Assembly: GCF_016741935.1 (NCBI RefSeq)
Contig: NZ_JAERRG010000032.1
Coordinates: 28,358 to 92,357, forward strand
Source: Streptomyces endocoffeicus
GTDB taxonomy: Bacteria; Actinomycetota; Actinomycetes; Streptomycetales; Streptomycetaceae
Reading direction: 5' to 3'
DNA length: 64,000 nt
The position numbers were made by a program, and so were the translations under genes. Of this stretch, positions 1-8,285 are shown one piece after another. The notes beneath the pieces were generated by a model, which made no database searches, had not been told where the DNA came from, and worked only from the letters and a program-made list of their open reading frames with translations. The stretch's first letter is position 1. Each line of letters begins with the position of its first letter.

Positions 1-144
1 GACGATGCGCAGCTGGCGGCCGCCGTCCCGGCTCGCGAACCAGCCGTTGTCGGCCGGTGTGAGGCCGAACTCCGTGTAGTACGCGGCTGTCTCGGCTGCG
101 TTGGGGACTCCCATCGTGAGGGAGGTCAGACGGTGCAGTGCCAT
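1..144 (-). CDS. VOC-family (glyoxalase/dioxygenase fold) protein, 3' part outside window
   Basis: Only the first 48 codons are present; the gene runs off the left edge. The N-terminus reads MALHRLTSLTMGVPNAAETA and then a Tyr-Tyr followed by FGL, the beta-alpha start typical of vicinal-oxygen-chelate proteins (His near residue 4 as first metal ligand, then a helix with AxxYY). The ATG follows an AAGGAGTCCAAC ribosome site. It sits 33 bases downstream of the FAH-family gene on the same strand and is probably the last gene of the aromatic operon. It could be a second extradiol dioxygenase or a non-catalytic VOC protein; the truncated sequence cannot distinguish these. Confidence 0.7.
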   Translation of the reverse strand, partial: MALHRLTSLTMGVPNAAETAAYYTEFGLTPADNGWFASRDGGRQLRIV

Positions 145-177
145 GTTGGACTCCTTTGTCCGTGCTGCGGCCCGGGG

Positions 178-1020
178 TTACGCCACGAAGGTCTGACGCA
201 GCTCGCCGACGCCCTCGACGAAGCTGACGAGCTCGTCCCCGGGGGCCGGCCAGCGCTGGGGGCCGCGTCCGAAGCCGACGCCGGCGGGGGTGCCGGTGAA
301 GATGACGTCGCCGGGGAGCAGCGGGAGGACCGCGGAGAGGCGGGCGATCAGGGTGGGAACGGGGAAGATCAGTTCGCGGGTACGGTCCTTCTGGACCTCC
401 TCGCCGTTGACGGTGCAGCTCAGCTCGAGGTCGTCGGGGTTGTTGAACTCGTCGGGGGTGACCAGGCACGGTCCGAGGGGAGCGAAGCCGGGGCAGGACT
501 TGCCCACGCTGAACTGCGGTGCCGGGCCGGACTGCTGCAGCAGCCGTTCAGAGATGTCCTGCCCGGCTGTCAGCCCGGCCACGTGATCCCAGGCGTCCGC
601 TTCGGATACCGATTCGGTGCGGCGGCCGATCACGGCGACCAGCTCGACCTCCCAGTCGGTGTGGCCGCCCTCGGGGAGCCGCACCTGGCTGACGGGCCCG
701 GATATGGCGGTGGCGTACGTGGTGAAGACCAGTGGCAGCCCCTCGGGCACGTCGAATCCCGACTCGGCGGCGTGGTCGCGGTAGTTCAGCCCGATAGCGA
801 AGGTCTGCCGGGGCAGTGGTGTGGGCGGGCCGAGGTCGGTCGCAGCGAAGGGCTCCCCCTCGGGGAGATCCGCGGTGTCGGCCCAGGCCCGGAACTCCTC
901 CCAGCGTTCGTAGACGGCCTGAGGGTCGGCCGCGAACCGGCCCGCGCCTGCCCGCCGCACGTCGACGGCGCGGCCGTCGCGGAGCAGGGCCAGACGGCCG
1001 GCGAGGTTGACAATCCGCAT
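178..1020 (-). CDS. Fumarylacetoacetate hydrolase (FAH) family protein
   Basis: The 280-residue protein has the FAH-fold core in its C-terminal two thirds: FAIGLNYRDHAAE, the acidic metal-binding EVE in TDWEVELVAVIG, the Asp in GQDISER, GKSCPGFAPLGP and the closing GDVIFTGTPAGVG. Family members hydrolyse or decarboxylate acylpyruvates and 2-hydroxydienoates with Mg2+/Mn2+ late in meta-cleavage pathways. The start is the ATG giving MRIVNLAGRL, placed seven bases after GGAG; the longer upstream reading has no ribosome site. Its position behind an extradiol dioxygenase and a C-C hydrolase suggests it acts on the ring-cleavage product or the released dienoate. The exact reaction (hydratase, isomerase or acylpyruvase) is not determinable here. 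Confidence 0.88.
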   Translation of the reverse strand: MRIVNLAGRLALLRDGRAVDVRRAGAGRFAADPQAVYERWEEFRAWADTADLPEGEPFAATDLGPPTPLPRQTFAIGLNYRDHAAESGFDVPEGLPLVFTTYATAISGPVSQVRLPEGGHTDWEVELVAVIGRRTESVSEADAWDHVAGLTAGQDISERLLQQSGPAPQFSVGKSCPGFAPLGPCLVTPDEFNNPDDLELSCTVNGEEVQKDRTRELIFPVPTLIARLSAVLPLLPGDVIFTGTPAGVGFGRGPQRWPAPGDELVSFVEGVGELRQTFVA

Positions 1021-1110
1021 GGTGTGACTCCTGTAACTGGGTGTACTGAAAGAGGAAGGGGGCCGGCGGCTCGGCACGGTTACGGTCCGAGGCGCCGGCC
1101 CCGTTGGTGC

Positions 1111-1575
1111 TCAGCCCTCGGCGGGACGGAGCGGCTCGGCATCCAGCAGGGCGAACAGGACGGTGCAGGGCCGGCCGGAGCGGTTGTCCCAGGCGTGGCT
1201 GGTGCCGCGCTGGACCAGCACGTCGCCGGCGCGCAGGAGGGTCTCGCCGTCGTCGAGGACGCTGTAGACCTCGCCGTCGATGACGTAGGCGTAGTCGAGG
1301 GAATCCGTGCGGTGGACGAACGCGGACCCGCCCGGCTCGCGCGGCGGGAACTCGACCACCCGCAGCACGCTGCCCCGGGCCGGGGGCGGCAGCGGCACCC
1401 CGGGGCCGACCGGGTCGCGGTAGTCGGTCGCGTTGCCGGGGCGTCCCTCGTGCAGCCAGAGATTCGTCACGGTGGCGTCGGCGGTGGTCTCGACGTGCGG
1501 GCACACGCGGTCCTCGACGACGGTGGACCGTCCTTCGCCGTCGCGGCCGGTGACGATCCTTCGGATCTCGCGCAT
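1111..1575 (-). CDS. Small cupin-domain protein
   Basis: This is a single-cupin protein of 154 residues. Cupin motif 1 is degenerate around FVHRTDSLDYAYVIDGEVY and motif 2 is GDVLVQRGTSHAWDN, with a conserved His. The N-terminal half (REIRRIVTGRDGEGRSTVVE) resembles cupins found beside aromatic catabolic genes. The ATG overlaps the stop of the upstream lipocalin-like gene as TGATG, so translation is coupled and the longer upstream start is unlikely. Cupins bind Fe or Mn and can be dioxygenases, isomerases or ligand sensors. With a single remaining clear His per motif, a role as small-molecule-binding accessory or ring-cleavage-product isomerase is plausible but unproven. Confidence 0.82.
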   Translation of the reverse strand: MREIRRIVTGRDGEGRSTVVEDRVCPHVETTADATVTNLWLHEGRPGNATDYRDPVGPGVPLPPPARGSVLRVVEFPPREPGGSAFVHRTDSLDYAYVIDGEVYSVLDDGETLLRAGDVLVQRGTSHAWDNRSGRPCTVLFALLDAEPLRPAEG

Positions 1576-2039
1576 CACCGGCCCTCCGTCCCTGTGCGCT
1601 GCCAGCGGATGTAGCTGCCGAGCCACTCGCCGCCCATCTTCATCGGAGGTGTGTCGAGCTTCAGGGTGTTCTCGTCCTCGAAGATGCACGTCCTGGTGAG
1701 GTCGGTGCCGACGAAGTTCGGGAACGTCGCGATCTCCACGTGGTGGACGACCGCCTCGGTCAGCTCGTCGACGTCGTAGGTGCCGGCGTACGCGATGACC
1801 GAGCGGTACGCGTCGGCCCGCTCCTGCTGCGTGCCGCCGTCGAGCGAGCCGTCGGCGAAGGGGGGCCGCTCGAGGAGCGTCAGGTTGGCGCTCATCGTCC
1901 CCTCGTCGGTGTAGATGAGCAGTCCGGCGCAGTCGGCCGCCGGGCCGAGGGGCGGGTCGAGCTCCTCCTCGCCGCAGAAGACCTTCCAGTCGGTCATCCG
2001 CCAGCTGCCGGAGAGCCGGGTACGCACCGAGGTCGTCAT
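1575..2039 (-). CDS. Lipocalin-like domain protein
   Basis: The 154-residue product begins MTTSVRTRLSGSWRMTDWKV and carries the LxGxW plus LIYTDEGTMSANL segment typical of bacterial lipocalin-like (DUF4488-type) proteins: an N-terminal GSW strand, then YxxxG and SANL, then HHVEIATFPNFVGT. Such proteins bind or hydrolyse small hydrophobic compounds and often lie in aromatic or polyketide-related operons. The start follows a GGAGGGGACGAC ribosome site, just 14 bases after the extradiol dioxygenase stop. It is coupled to the cupin gene by TGATG. No catalytic residues can be assigned; the role in the pathway is inferred from neighbours only. Confidence 0.78.
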   Translation of the reverse strand: MTTSVRTRLSGSWRMTDWKVFCGEEELDPPLGPAADCAGLLIYTDEGTMSANLTLLERPPFADGSLDGGTQQERADAYRSVIAYAGTYDVDELTEAVVHHVEIATFPNFVGTDLTRTCIFEDENTLKLDTPPMKMGGEWLGSYIRWQRTGTEGR

Positions 2040-2053
2040 GTCGTCCCCTCCGC

Positions 2054-3001
2054 TCACATCGGGGGTGCGACGAACAGGCCGCGGTCGACGTCGTTCTGCG
2101 AGCGGGCTGCGACGAACTCGTTCATGTTGTTCGCGGTGCCCCACACGTCGGAGTTGGCGGGATCGCGCACGTCGTAGAGGTGCGGGTGCCAGGTGTCCTC
2201 GTCGATCGTCTCGACCTCGGTGGTGTACTCGACGGTGTTTCCCGCCTTGTCGAGGAAGTAGCTGAACGAGTTGTCCCCGGCGAGGTGCCGCCCAGGGCCC
2301 CAGAGCCGCTCGTAGCCCAGGCGGTGCAGGCGGCCGGTGCCGCGCATGAACTCGTCGATGCCGCGCATCTCGAACGAGGCGTGGTGGAAGGCGGCGTGCG
2401 GGCCGCGAACGAAGCCGAAGCTGTGGTGGAAGGTGTTGCACCGCAGGAACCACATGATCTCGCGGTCGCCGATGCACATCGTGTCGGTCAGCCGGAATCC
2501 GAGGTGGTCGGTGTACCAGCGGACGGTTGCCTCCGGCGTCGGCGTGTTCATCAGCACGTGCGAGAGTTTCACCGGGACGGGCTCGCGCGCCTCGATCTTC
2601 CGGTGCCTGCGCACCGCGACGTCCGCGGAGACTTCGACGACACGTCCCTCGTTGTCGAAGAACCGGACGCCGTAGCCGCCGCCCGGAGTGTCCATCACGC
2701 GGGGCTCGTGTATCAGCCGCACGCCCTGGGCGATCAGCCGCTCGGCGAGGGTGTCCACGTCGGCGGGGCTGGGGGCGCCGAACGCGATGAGGTCGGTGCG
2801 CTTCTGGCCGTCCTGGCGGAGGCGGACGACGTACTGCTCGGGCGAGCCCTCAGCGGCGAGGAAGGAGACTCCCGAGTCGTGGGCCGTCTCTGTCAGCCCC
2901 CAGGTCTCCTGGTAGAACGCGCGCTGTTCGGCGAAGTTCGGCATCGCGATGTCGACGTGCCGCAGGTGGGTGATCAGGGGGGCGACGGTGTTGGTGGTCA
3001 T
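2054..3001 (-). CDS. Type I extradiol ring-cleavage dioxygenase (VOC family)
   Basis: The 315-residue protein is a two-domain VOC enzyme. The N-terminal domain (about 10-125) starts ITHLRHVDIAM and the catalytic C-terminal domain starts VKLSHVLMNTP. Likely Fe(II)/Mn(II) ligands are H148 (LSHVLM), a His in FHHASFEM near 207, and E258 (NTVEYTTEVE), the 2-His-1-carboxylate facial triad. The length fits catechol 2,3-dioxygenase and dihydroxybiphenyl dioxygenase (about 290-315). It would cleave a catecholic ring produced by one of the two neighbouring FAD monooxygenases. The ATG has a strong GAAGGAAA site and lies one base from the stop of the upstream hydrolase gene. The substrate is unknown; homoprotocatechuate-type enzymes are also of this fold. 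Confidence 0.9.
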   Translation of the reverse strand: MTTNTVAPLITHLRHVDIAMPNFAEQRAFYQETWGLTETAHDSGVSFLAAEGSPEQYVVRLRQDGQKRTDLIAFGAPSPADVDTLAERLIAQGVRLIHEPRVMDTPGGGYGVRFFDNEGRVVEVSADVAVRRHRKIEAREPVPVKLSHVLMNTPTPEATVRWYTDHLGFRLTDTMCIGDREIMWFLRCNTFHHSFGFVRGPHAAFHHASFEMRGIDEFMRGTGRLHRLGYERLWGPGRHLAGDNSFSYFLDKAGNTVEYTTEVETIDEDTWHPHLYDVRDPANSDVWGTANNMNEFVAARSQNDVDRGLFVAPPM

Positions 3002-3002
3002 G

Positions 3003-4226
3003 TCAGTTTCCTTCTTTCGCTGTCGGGCCGAGCCGGTCGGCCAGCCAGTCGGCGATGGTGGGCAGGACCGGGCCGGAGCCCATGTGTCCGCCGGGGAAGA
3101 GCCGGGCGGTCTTCGGGTCGCCGTGCTCGAGGGCGAGGTGGATGTCGGCGGCGGCGTTCTGCTGGTCGTCCTTGCCGTTGACCAGCAGCAGCGGGCAGGA
3201 CTCGCGGTCCAGGACCCCCTGGTCGAGCAGGGAGAGCTCGGGGCAGCGCACGACGTAGTCGGCGAAGGTGCTGCCGCCGAAGATGCGGGCGCGGGCCGGC
3301 ATGAGGTCCATCAGGTAGGACGAGGCGTGCCGGGACTTCTCCTGCCACTCGGGCTGAAACGTCAGGTGCACTCCGCCGCCCCAGTTGACCGCGGCGGCGA
3401 GGCGTTCGCGGTGCGTGTGTGCCAGCTTCATCGCCCAGTAGCCGCCGAAGGACAGGCCGAGGGCTGCGACCCGGTCACCGTCGAGGTCGTCCCTGCCCTG
3501 CAGCCAGTCGAAGACGGGGTCCCACTGGCGTTCCGCATCCGGCCCTGCCAGCACGGGGGACTGGCCGACGCCCGGCTTATCGAGGTGCACCGTGGCGAAG
3601 CCGCGCTCACGCAGCAGCCGGCCACGGGCGTAGCTCTCCTCCTTCCACACGTCGATGCCGCCCCACATCAACACCACCGGCGGCCTGGCCGAGCCGCCGG
3701 GCGGCCGGGCAACCAGGAACGTGACGGAGTCGCCCTCGCCCTCGCGCCCTTCGAACGGGACGCTCACCCGCTCGACCGGGGTGTCCTCCAGCTCGCAGAC
3801 CCGGGCGAAGTAGGTTCGGGCCTGCTCGTACGCGGCCAGCTTGGCAGGATGGAGGGGGGAGGGGTACCGGCCGAGGAACGCGAACTGGTAGGCCTGCCAC
3901 CAGTTCTCCAGCGCGGCGCGCCGGTCGCCGTCGGCCTCGGCACGCTCGGCGGCAGCCGCGAACTCCGTCGCGCCGCCGAGCCAGTGCTTGGCCCACCGGA
4001 CCGGGTCGAGGCCGGGCAGCGTCTCAATGTATTGGGCGGCCGCAGCCTCGCCGATGGCGTTGAACGGGTTGCGCCGCTCCGCGAGATGCGTGCGCAGCCA
4101 CGCCTTCGCCTCGGGCAGGGACGGAGCGTCCTGTGGGGAGTCTGCTGCGACGTCGTGCTGCGTGACGTCGTGTTGTGCGTCTGTTGGGGACAACTCAACC
4201 TCCTGTGTCATACCGGCTCGTGTCAC
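3003..4226 (-). CDS. Alpha/beta hydrolase resembling 2,6-dihydroxypseudooxynicotine hydrolase (C-C hydrolase) family
   Basis: The 407-residue protein has an N-terminal helical cap region (to about 170) followed by an alpha/beta hydrolase core: VVLMWGGIDVW (oxyanion region), nucleophile elbow GLSFGGYW, acid in LLLVNGKDDQQN, and His in FPGGHMGSGP. This arrangement resembles FrsA-like enzymes and the C-C bond hydrolase of nicotine breakdown. It presumably hydrolyses the ring-cleavage product or a beta-ketoacyl side chain. The GTG start overlaps the monooxygenase stop as GTGA; an ATG five codons later (4211) is an alternative, and neither has a strong ribosome site. The rightward gene at 7144 encodes a paralogue, an unusual duplication within one pathway. 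Confidence 0.86.
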   Translation of the reverse strand: MTRAGMTQEVELSPTDAQHDVTQHDVAADSPQDAPSLPEAKAWLRTHLAERRNPFNAIGEAAAAQYIETLPGLDPVRWAKHWLGGATEFAAAAERAEADGDRRAALENWWQAYQFAFLGRYPSPLHPAKLAAYEQARTYFARVCELEDTPVERVSVPFEGREGEGDSVTFLVARPPGGSARPPVVLMWGGIDVWKEESYARGRLLRERGFATVHLDKPGVGQSPVLAGPDAERQWDPVFDWLQGRDDLDGDRVAALGLSFGGYWAMKLAHTHRERLAAAVNWGGGVHLTFQPEWQEKSRHASSYLMDLMPARARIFGGSTFADYVVRCPELSLLDQGVLDRESCPLLLVNGKDDQQNAAADIHLALEHGDPKTARLFPGGHMGSGPVLPTIADWLADRLGPTAKEGN

Positions 4227-5347
4227 GCCGGCTGCGCCATCTGCCGATGGCAGGCGTCGATGAGCTGGTGCGAGTCGCGGTGCCGCTGTTCCTGCTCAAG
4301 GCGGGAGATCGCCACTGAGGTCTTCACCAGGACCGAGCACCGCTCCCAGCGGCGGTCGGTGAACGACTCGAGGGCCTTCGGCACGTCCTGCTGCCGGTCC
4401 AGCTCCTCGGCGAGGATCAGGCCGTCTTCGATGGCGAGGGCGGCGCCACTGGTCATCTGGGGCGAGGGCGCGTGCGCGGCGTCGCCGATCACGACGCTGC
4501 TGCCGTGGGACCACGGCGCATCGACGATCACGGTCTGCACCGGCCGCCGGACCACCGAACCGGAGCGTGCGACCAGCGGCCGGAACTCGGCCACCCGTCC
4601 GGCGAACGACGCCAGAAGTTCGGCCATCCGCTCCGCGAGTTCGGAATCCGGCAGCACGTCGGGCCGCACCCCGTTCTCGGTGAGGAAGACGTAGGCCTGG
4701 GTCGCGGAGATCGGCACGAGTCCCGTCTGGTGGCCGGTGCTCGCGTAGGTGTGGATCCCGGTGGCCCAGTCGGGGCGCGGCACGAGCGCCCGCCACACCA
4801 TCTGGCCGTGGTAGTCGACCGGGGCGGTGCAACCGGTGAGGTCGCGGACAGTCGAGCGGATACCGTCGGCACCCACCAGCAGGTCGACGGTGCGCGTCGT
4901 GCCGTCGGTCAGCTCGGCATGCACCTGTCCGGCCTGCTGTGCCAGTCGGGAGACGCTGAGCCCGTAGCGGATCCGCACCCCGAGCCGCAGCGCCGCCGTG
5001 TGCAGGATGCGGTGCAGCTCCGGGCGCGCGATCCCCGCCATGGCGGGGCGGTCCTCGCCGAGCAGGCAGGGGAGCGCGACCGGGGCCACCGCTCCATGTG
5101 CGTCGGTGTTGGTGATCGTGCGCATGCCGTATCCGGCGGTGAGGCACTGGTCGGCCAGCCCGAGCTGGTCGAGTGCGCGGAGCGAGGGGCCGGTCAGGCT
5201 CAGCCCCCAGCCGACGGTGGCTCCCTCGGCGCTCGTCTCGGCGACCTCGACGAGCCATCCCCGCCGGGCCAGGGCGCTCGCCGCCGTCAGTCCCGCGATG
5301 CCGGCGCCGACGATCAGCGCCGACCGGACGTCGTCTGTGTTCTCCAT
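4223..5347 (-). CDS. FAD-dependent monooxygenase (salicylate hydroxylase-like)
   Basis: This is a 374-residue class A flavoprotein hydroxylase. It has an N-terminal Rossmann motif GAGIAGLTAASALARRG, the middle segment LLVGADGIRSTVR (DG motif) and the FAD-ribityl GD motif VIGDAAHAPSPQMTSGA. Such enzymes use NAD(P)H and O2 to hydroxylate, or oxidatively decarboxylate, phenolic rings. The ATG giving MENTDDVRSA has AAGGAGG nine bases upstream and is preferred over the longer reading. It is the first gene of the leftward operon and diverges from another FAD monooxygenase at 5534. The 186-base gap carries the repeated half-sites at 5407-5480. The aromatic substrate is not identifiable. Confidence 0.9.
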   Translation of the reverse strand: MENTDDVRSALIVGAGIAGLTAASALARRGWLVEVAETSAEGATVGWGLSLTGPSLRALDQLGLADQCLTAGYGMRTITNTDAHGAVAPVALPCLLGEDRPAMAGIARPELHRILHTAALRLGVRIRYGLSVSRLAQQAGQVHAELTDGTTRTVDLLVGADGIRSTVRDLTGCTAPVDYHGQMVWRALVPRPDWATGIHTYASTGHQTGLVPISATQAYVFLTENGVRPDVLPDSELAERMAELLASFAGRVAEFRPLVARSGSVVRRPVQTVIVDAPWSHGSSVVIGDAAHAPSPQMTSGAALAIEDGLILAEELDRQQDVPKALESFTDRRWERCSVLVKTSVAISRLEQEQRHRDSHQLIDACHRQMAQPA

Positions 5348-5406
5348 GGGTCCAGTCCTCCTTGGCGAATTGCCCGGCCAAGGTAGGTACGCGACGGCGG
5401 GAACCA

Positions 5407-5480
5407 AGTCCGGTTCGGGCGGGTCTTGTCCGGTTCCGGCAACGGGTCCGGGATCGGATACCGGACGCCGGAACCGGACA
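5407..5480. promoter_or_regulatory. Three-half-site operator in divergent promoter of the catabolic island
   Basis: Three near-identical 14-mers occur: AGTCCGGTTCGGGC at 5407-5420, TGTCCGGTTCCGGC at 5427-5440, and its exact reverse complement at 5467-5480. The first two are direct repeats spaced exactly 20 bases apart (about two helical turns), and the second and third form a perfect inverted pair with a 26-base spacer. Direct repeats one or two turns apart are the usual layout of AraC-family operators, and an AraC-type gene lies at 8286. The site lies between the starts of the two monooxygenase operons and could serve both. Assignment to that regulator is inference. Confidence 0.6.
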
Positions 5481-5533
5481 GGGAGTCCGCGGCCGACTGC
5501 CTAGCGTGTGCGGCACAACCAAGGGAGGGGACG

Positions 5534-7147
5534 ATGCACGGGACGACCATCGATCCGACTGCGCCGCCGGGTGACACCGACGCCCCGTACGACGTCGTGC
5601 TGATCGGGTACGGCCCGGTCGGCCAGACCCTGGCGGCGCTGCTCGGGCAGGCTGGCCACCGCGTCGCGGTCCTCGAACGCTGGCCCCGGCTGTACGGCAG
5701 GGCGCGCGCCGGGCACGTCGACCACGAGATCATGCGAATCTTCCAGTCTCTCGGCGTGGCCGAGCGGGTCGCGCGGGACATGTTTCGCGCCACCAAGTAC
5801 GAGTTCCGTAACGCGGCGGGCGAGACCCTGCTGACCTTCGACTGGGACGCCGAGGGCATCTCCGGCTGGCCCTCCGACTACTTCATGTACCAGCCGTCGG
5901 TCGAGGACGCGCTCGACGCGGCGGTGCGGGCGCTGCCCAATGTCTCGGTACACCAGGGCTGGGAGGCCACCGAGCTCACCCAGCACGGGGACCACGTCGA
6001 GGTCACCGTGCGGGAGAGCGCCGGCTCCCGCGCCGGGAACAGTCTTCCCGGCGCGCGGACCCGGACGTTCCGGGGCCGGTACCTGGTGGGCGTCGACGGC
6101 GCGAACAGCTTCGTCCGCGCCCGGCTCGGCACTGCCCGGAGCGACGTCGGCTTTAAGGAGACCTGGTTCGTCTGCGACCTCGAGCCGAAGATTCCGCTGC
6201 ACCTGGGGTTCGACAATGGGCAGGTGTGCGACCCGGCCCGCCCGCACTGCCTCTTCCAGCTCGGCACCCGGCACCGCCGGTTCGAGTTCGCGCTGCTGCC
6301 CGGTGAGGACCCGGGCCGGTTCGACGACCCGTGGGCGGCCTGGGAGCTGCTCGAGCCCTATGGCATCACCCCGGACCGGGCCGACCTCGTCCGGCACGCG
6401 GTCTACACCTTCGAGGCCGGGCTCGCCGAACAGTGGCGCAGCGGCCGGACCCTGCTGGCGGGCGACGCCGCGCATGTCATGCCGCCGTTCATGGGGCAGG
6501 GGATGTGCTCGGGGATCCGTGACGCCAAGGCCCTCGCCTGGCGACTGGACCTGGTACTGCGTGGCCTCGCCGCCGACACCCTGCTCGACGGCTACCAGGC
6601 CGAGCGGGCGCCCCACGTCGAGACGCTGATCCGGCTCTCCGTCGAGGCGGGCCGGGTGTCCTGCACTTTCGACCCGGAGATCGCCGCGGCCAGGGACGAG
6701 GCCTTCCGCCGCGGCCAGGTACCACCCCTGCCCGTCTTCCCCCACCTGCACGGCGGGTTCCTCGACACTGCAGCCGAAGGAAAGGCGGCCGAGGTCGTCG
6801 GCAGGCTCGCCCCACAGGGCAGGGTGCGGTCCGCAGGCCGCACCGGGCGGTTCGACGACGTGGTCGGCCACGGCTGGACCTTGTTGTTCGCCCCCGTCGC
6901 TGCCCGCGAACTCACCGCGCCCCAGGTGGCCGTGCTCGACCGGATCGGTGCCCGGGTGGTTGCCCTCGGCGAGGACCCCGCCGACGTCGACGGCTACTAC
7001 GCCGACTACTTCGCCCGCACCGGCCTCGCGGCGATCCTTTACCGCCCGGACTTCTACGTCTTCGGCGCCGCCGAGGACGCCGCAGCGGCGGGCCGGGCCG
7101 TCGAGGCTCTGGGCCGGGCGCTGGCGGGAACGGCGGTGGTTCCGTGA
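5534..7147 (+). CDS. MhpA-like FAD-dependent aromatic hydroxylase
   Basis: This is a 537-residue class A flavin monooxygenase of the size of 3-(3-hydroxyphenyl)propionate hydroxylase. The Rossmann motif is LIGYGPVGQTLAALLGQAGH. It also has AGHVDHEIMRIFQSLG, the DG motif VGVDGANSFVRA and the GD motif LAGDAAHVMPPFMGQGMCSG. The C-terminal 150 residues form the thioredoxin-like extension expected for this subfamily (AILYRPDFYVFG). The chosen ATG (MHGTTIDPTA) follows GGGAGGGG; the longer reading runs back through the operator region and is unlikely. It presumably makes the catechol substrate of the extradiol dioxygenase. The following hydrolase starts within its stop (GTGA), so the two are co-translated. 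Confidence 0.92.
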   Translation: MHGTTIDPTAPPGDTDAPYDVVLIGYGPVGQTLAALLGQAGHRVAVLERWPRLYGRARAGHVDHEIMRIFQSLGVAERVARDMFRATKYEFRNAAGETLLTFDWDAEGISGWPSDYFMYQPSVEDALDAAVRALPNVSVHQGWEATELTQHGDHVEVTVRESAGSRAGNSLPGARTRTFRGRYLVGVDGANSFVRARLGTARSDVGFKETWFVCDLEPKIPLHLGFDNGQVCDPARPHCLFQLGTRHRRFEFALLPGEDPGRFDDPWAAWELLEPYGITPDRADLVRHAVYTFEAGLAEQWRSGRTLLAGDAAHVMPPFMGQGMCSGIRDAKALAWRLDLVLRGLAADTLLDGYQAERAPHVETLIRLSVEAGRVSCTFDPEIAAARDEAFRRGQVPPLPVFPHLHGGFLDTAAEGKAAEVVGRLAPQGRVRSAGRTGRFDDVVGHGWTLLFAPVAARELTAPQVAVLDRIGARVVALGEDPADVDGYYADYFARTGLAAILYRPDFYVFGAAEDAAAAGRAVEALGRALAGTAVVP

Positions 7148-8253
7148 CGGACGCTCAGGAGTGGCGGGCCGCGGCAAAGGCGCACAAGCGGGCGATGCCG
7201 ATGCAGCGGCTCGTCGGCAACGGCATGGACCCCGCCGACGCCCACGAGCTCCACCGGCTCGCCGACGGCGGACGGCCGTGGGACGAGGCCGCCGAGGAGC
7301 TGGGGGAGCGGAACCTGGCCCGCGCAAGCGCCGCGCTCGCCGCAGGGCACACTGCGACGGCACACGGCTGGTACCTGTTCGCCTCGGCCTGCTTCCGGGC
7401 CGGGCAGGTCCCGCTCGCCGACGCCGAGCCGCGCAAGCGGGAGCTGTACCGCAGGCTGATCGACGCCTTCGGCGCGGCGGGCGCGCTGACCGAGCCCGCC
7501 GCCGAACACCTGGACCTGGACACCCCCGCCGGGATCGTGTCGGGCTGGCTGCTGCGCCCTGCCGGGGTCACCAGGCCGCCGGTCGTGGTGATCGTCGGCG
7601 GGTTCGACGGCTGGCGGGAGGAGTACCACGCCGGCGCCACATATCTGCTCGAGCGAGGAGTCGCCGCCTTCCTCGCCGACTTTCCCGGGCAGGGAGAAAG
7701 CAGGCTGTTCCACGGCAGCCACATGACCCTGGGCGTGGAGAAGGCTTTCGGGGCGGTCGCAACGGCCCTGCGGGCGGACGGCAGGCTCGACGATCGGGTC
7801 GGGATCTGGGGGAACAGCATGGGCGGATACCTCGCCGCGCTGGCCGCCAGCGCAGGACAGGGGTACGCAGCCTGTTGCATCAACGGCGGCACCGTCCGCC
7901 CCGCCGAAATCCTGGACCGCTACCCGAGGTTCATCGCGAAGGTACGGCCGCTGCTCGGGATCGACGACCCCGGGCAGGCCCATGCAGCGATGGAGCGCTA
8001 CCGTCTCACCCCGGAGCGGCTGGCCCGGCTGCGGGTCCCGCTGCTCGTCCTGCACGGCAGCCCCGACCGGGTATTCCTGGCCGGCAACGCCCGCGCCCTG
8101 TACGACTCCGCGGCCTCGCCCGACAAGCGCTGGGCCGAGTGGCCCGACGGCGACCACTGCCTCTACAACCATTCGCACGAGAAGCACGTGCTCGTCACGG
8201 ACTGGTTCGCCGACCGGCTCCGCGACTCCTTGGCCCGGGAGAGCGGCCGGTGA
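7144..8253 (+). CDS. Alpha/beta hydrolase, paralogue of the 3003-4226 product
   Basis: The 369-residue protein has an N-terminal helical cap (to about 130) and then an alpha/beta core: VVVIVGGFDGWREEY, nucleophile elbow GNSMGGYLAAL, acid LHGSPDRVF, His in GDHCLYNHSHE. The layout matches the other hydrolase of the island, with the GGxDxWxEE strand-turn conserved in both (GGIDVWKEE and GGFDGWREE). Both therefore belong to the same C-C or ester hydrolase family. The GTG overlaps the monooxygenase TGA. Having two related hydrolases on the two arms suggests two successive hydrolytic cleavages, or two branches with different side chains. The substrate is unknown. Confidence 0.87.
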   Translation: MTDAQEWRAAAKAHKRAMPMQRLVGNGMDPADAHELHRLADGGRPWDEAAEELGERNLARASAALAAGHTATAHGWYLFASACFRAGQVPLADAEPRKRELYRRLIDAFGAAGALTEPAAEHLDLDTPAGIVSGWLLRPAGVTRPPVVVIVGGFDGWREEYHAGATYLLERGVAAFLADFPGQGESRLFHGSHMTLGVEKAFGAVATALRADGRLDDRVGIWGNSMGGYLAALAASAGQGYAACCINGGTVRPAEILDRYPRFIAKVRPLLGIDDPGQAHAAMERYRLTPERLARLRVPLLVLHGSPDRVFLAGNARALYDSAASPDKRWAEWPDGDHCLYNHSHEKHVLVTDWFADRLRDSLARESGR

Positions 8254-8285
8254 GACAGTGGCATCCTCGACCCAGGAGGTGAACG

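Noticed and set aside
133..1614. Long plus-strand reading (493 codons) opposite the FAH and cupin genes
   Set aside because: Gly/Val/Ala-rich shadow of high-GC genes on the other strand; no domain, while the minus-strand readings have clear FAH and cupin motifs and ribosome sites.
5501..7363. Minus-strand reading of 620 codons opposite the MhpA-like gene
   Set aside because: No domain; the plus strand has all class A flavoprotein signatures.
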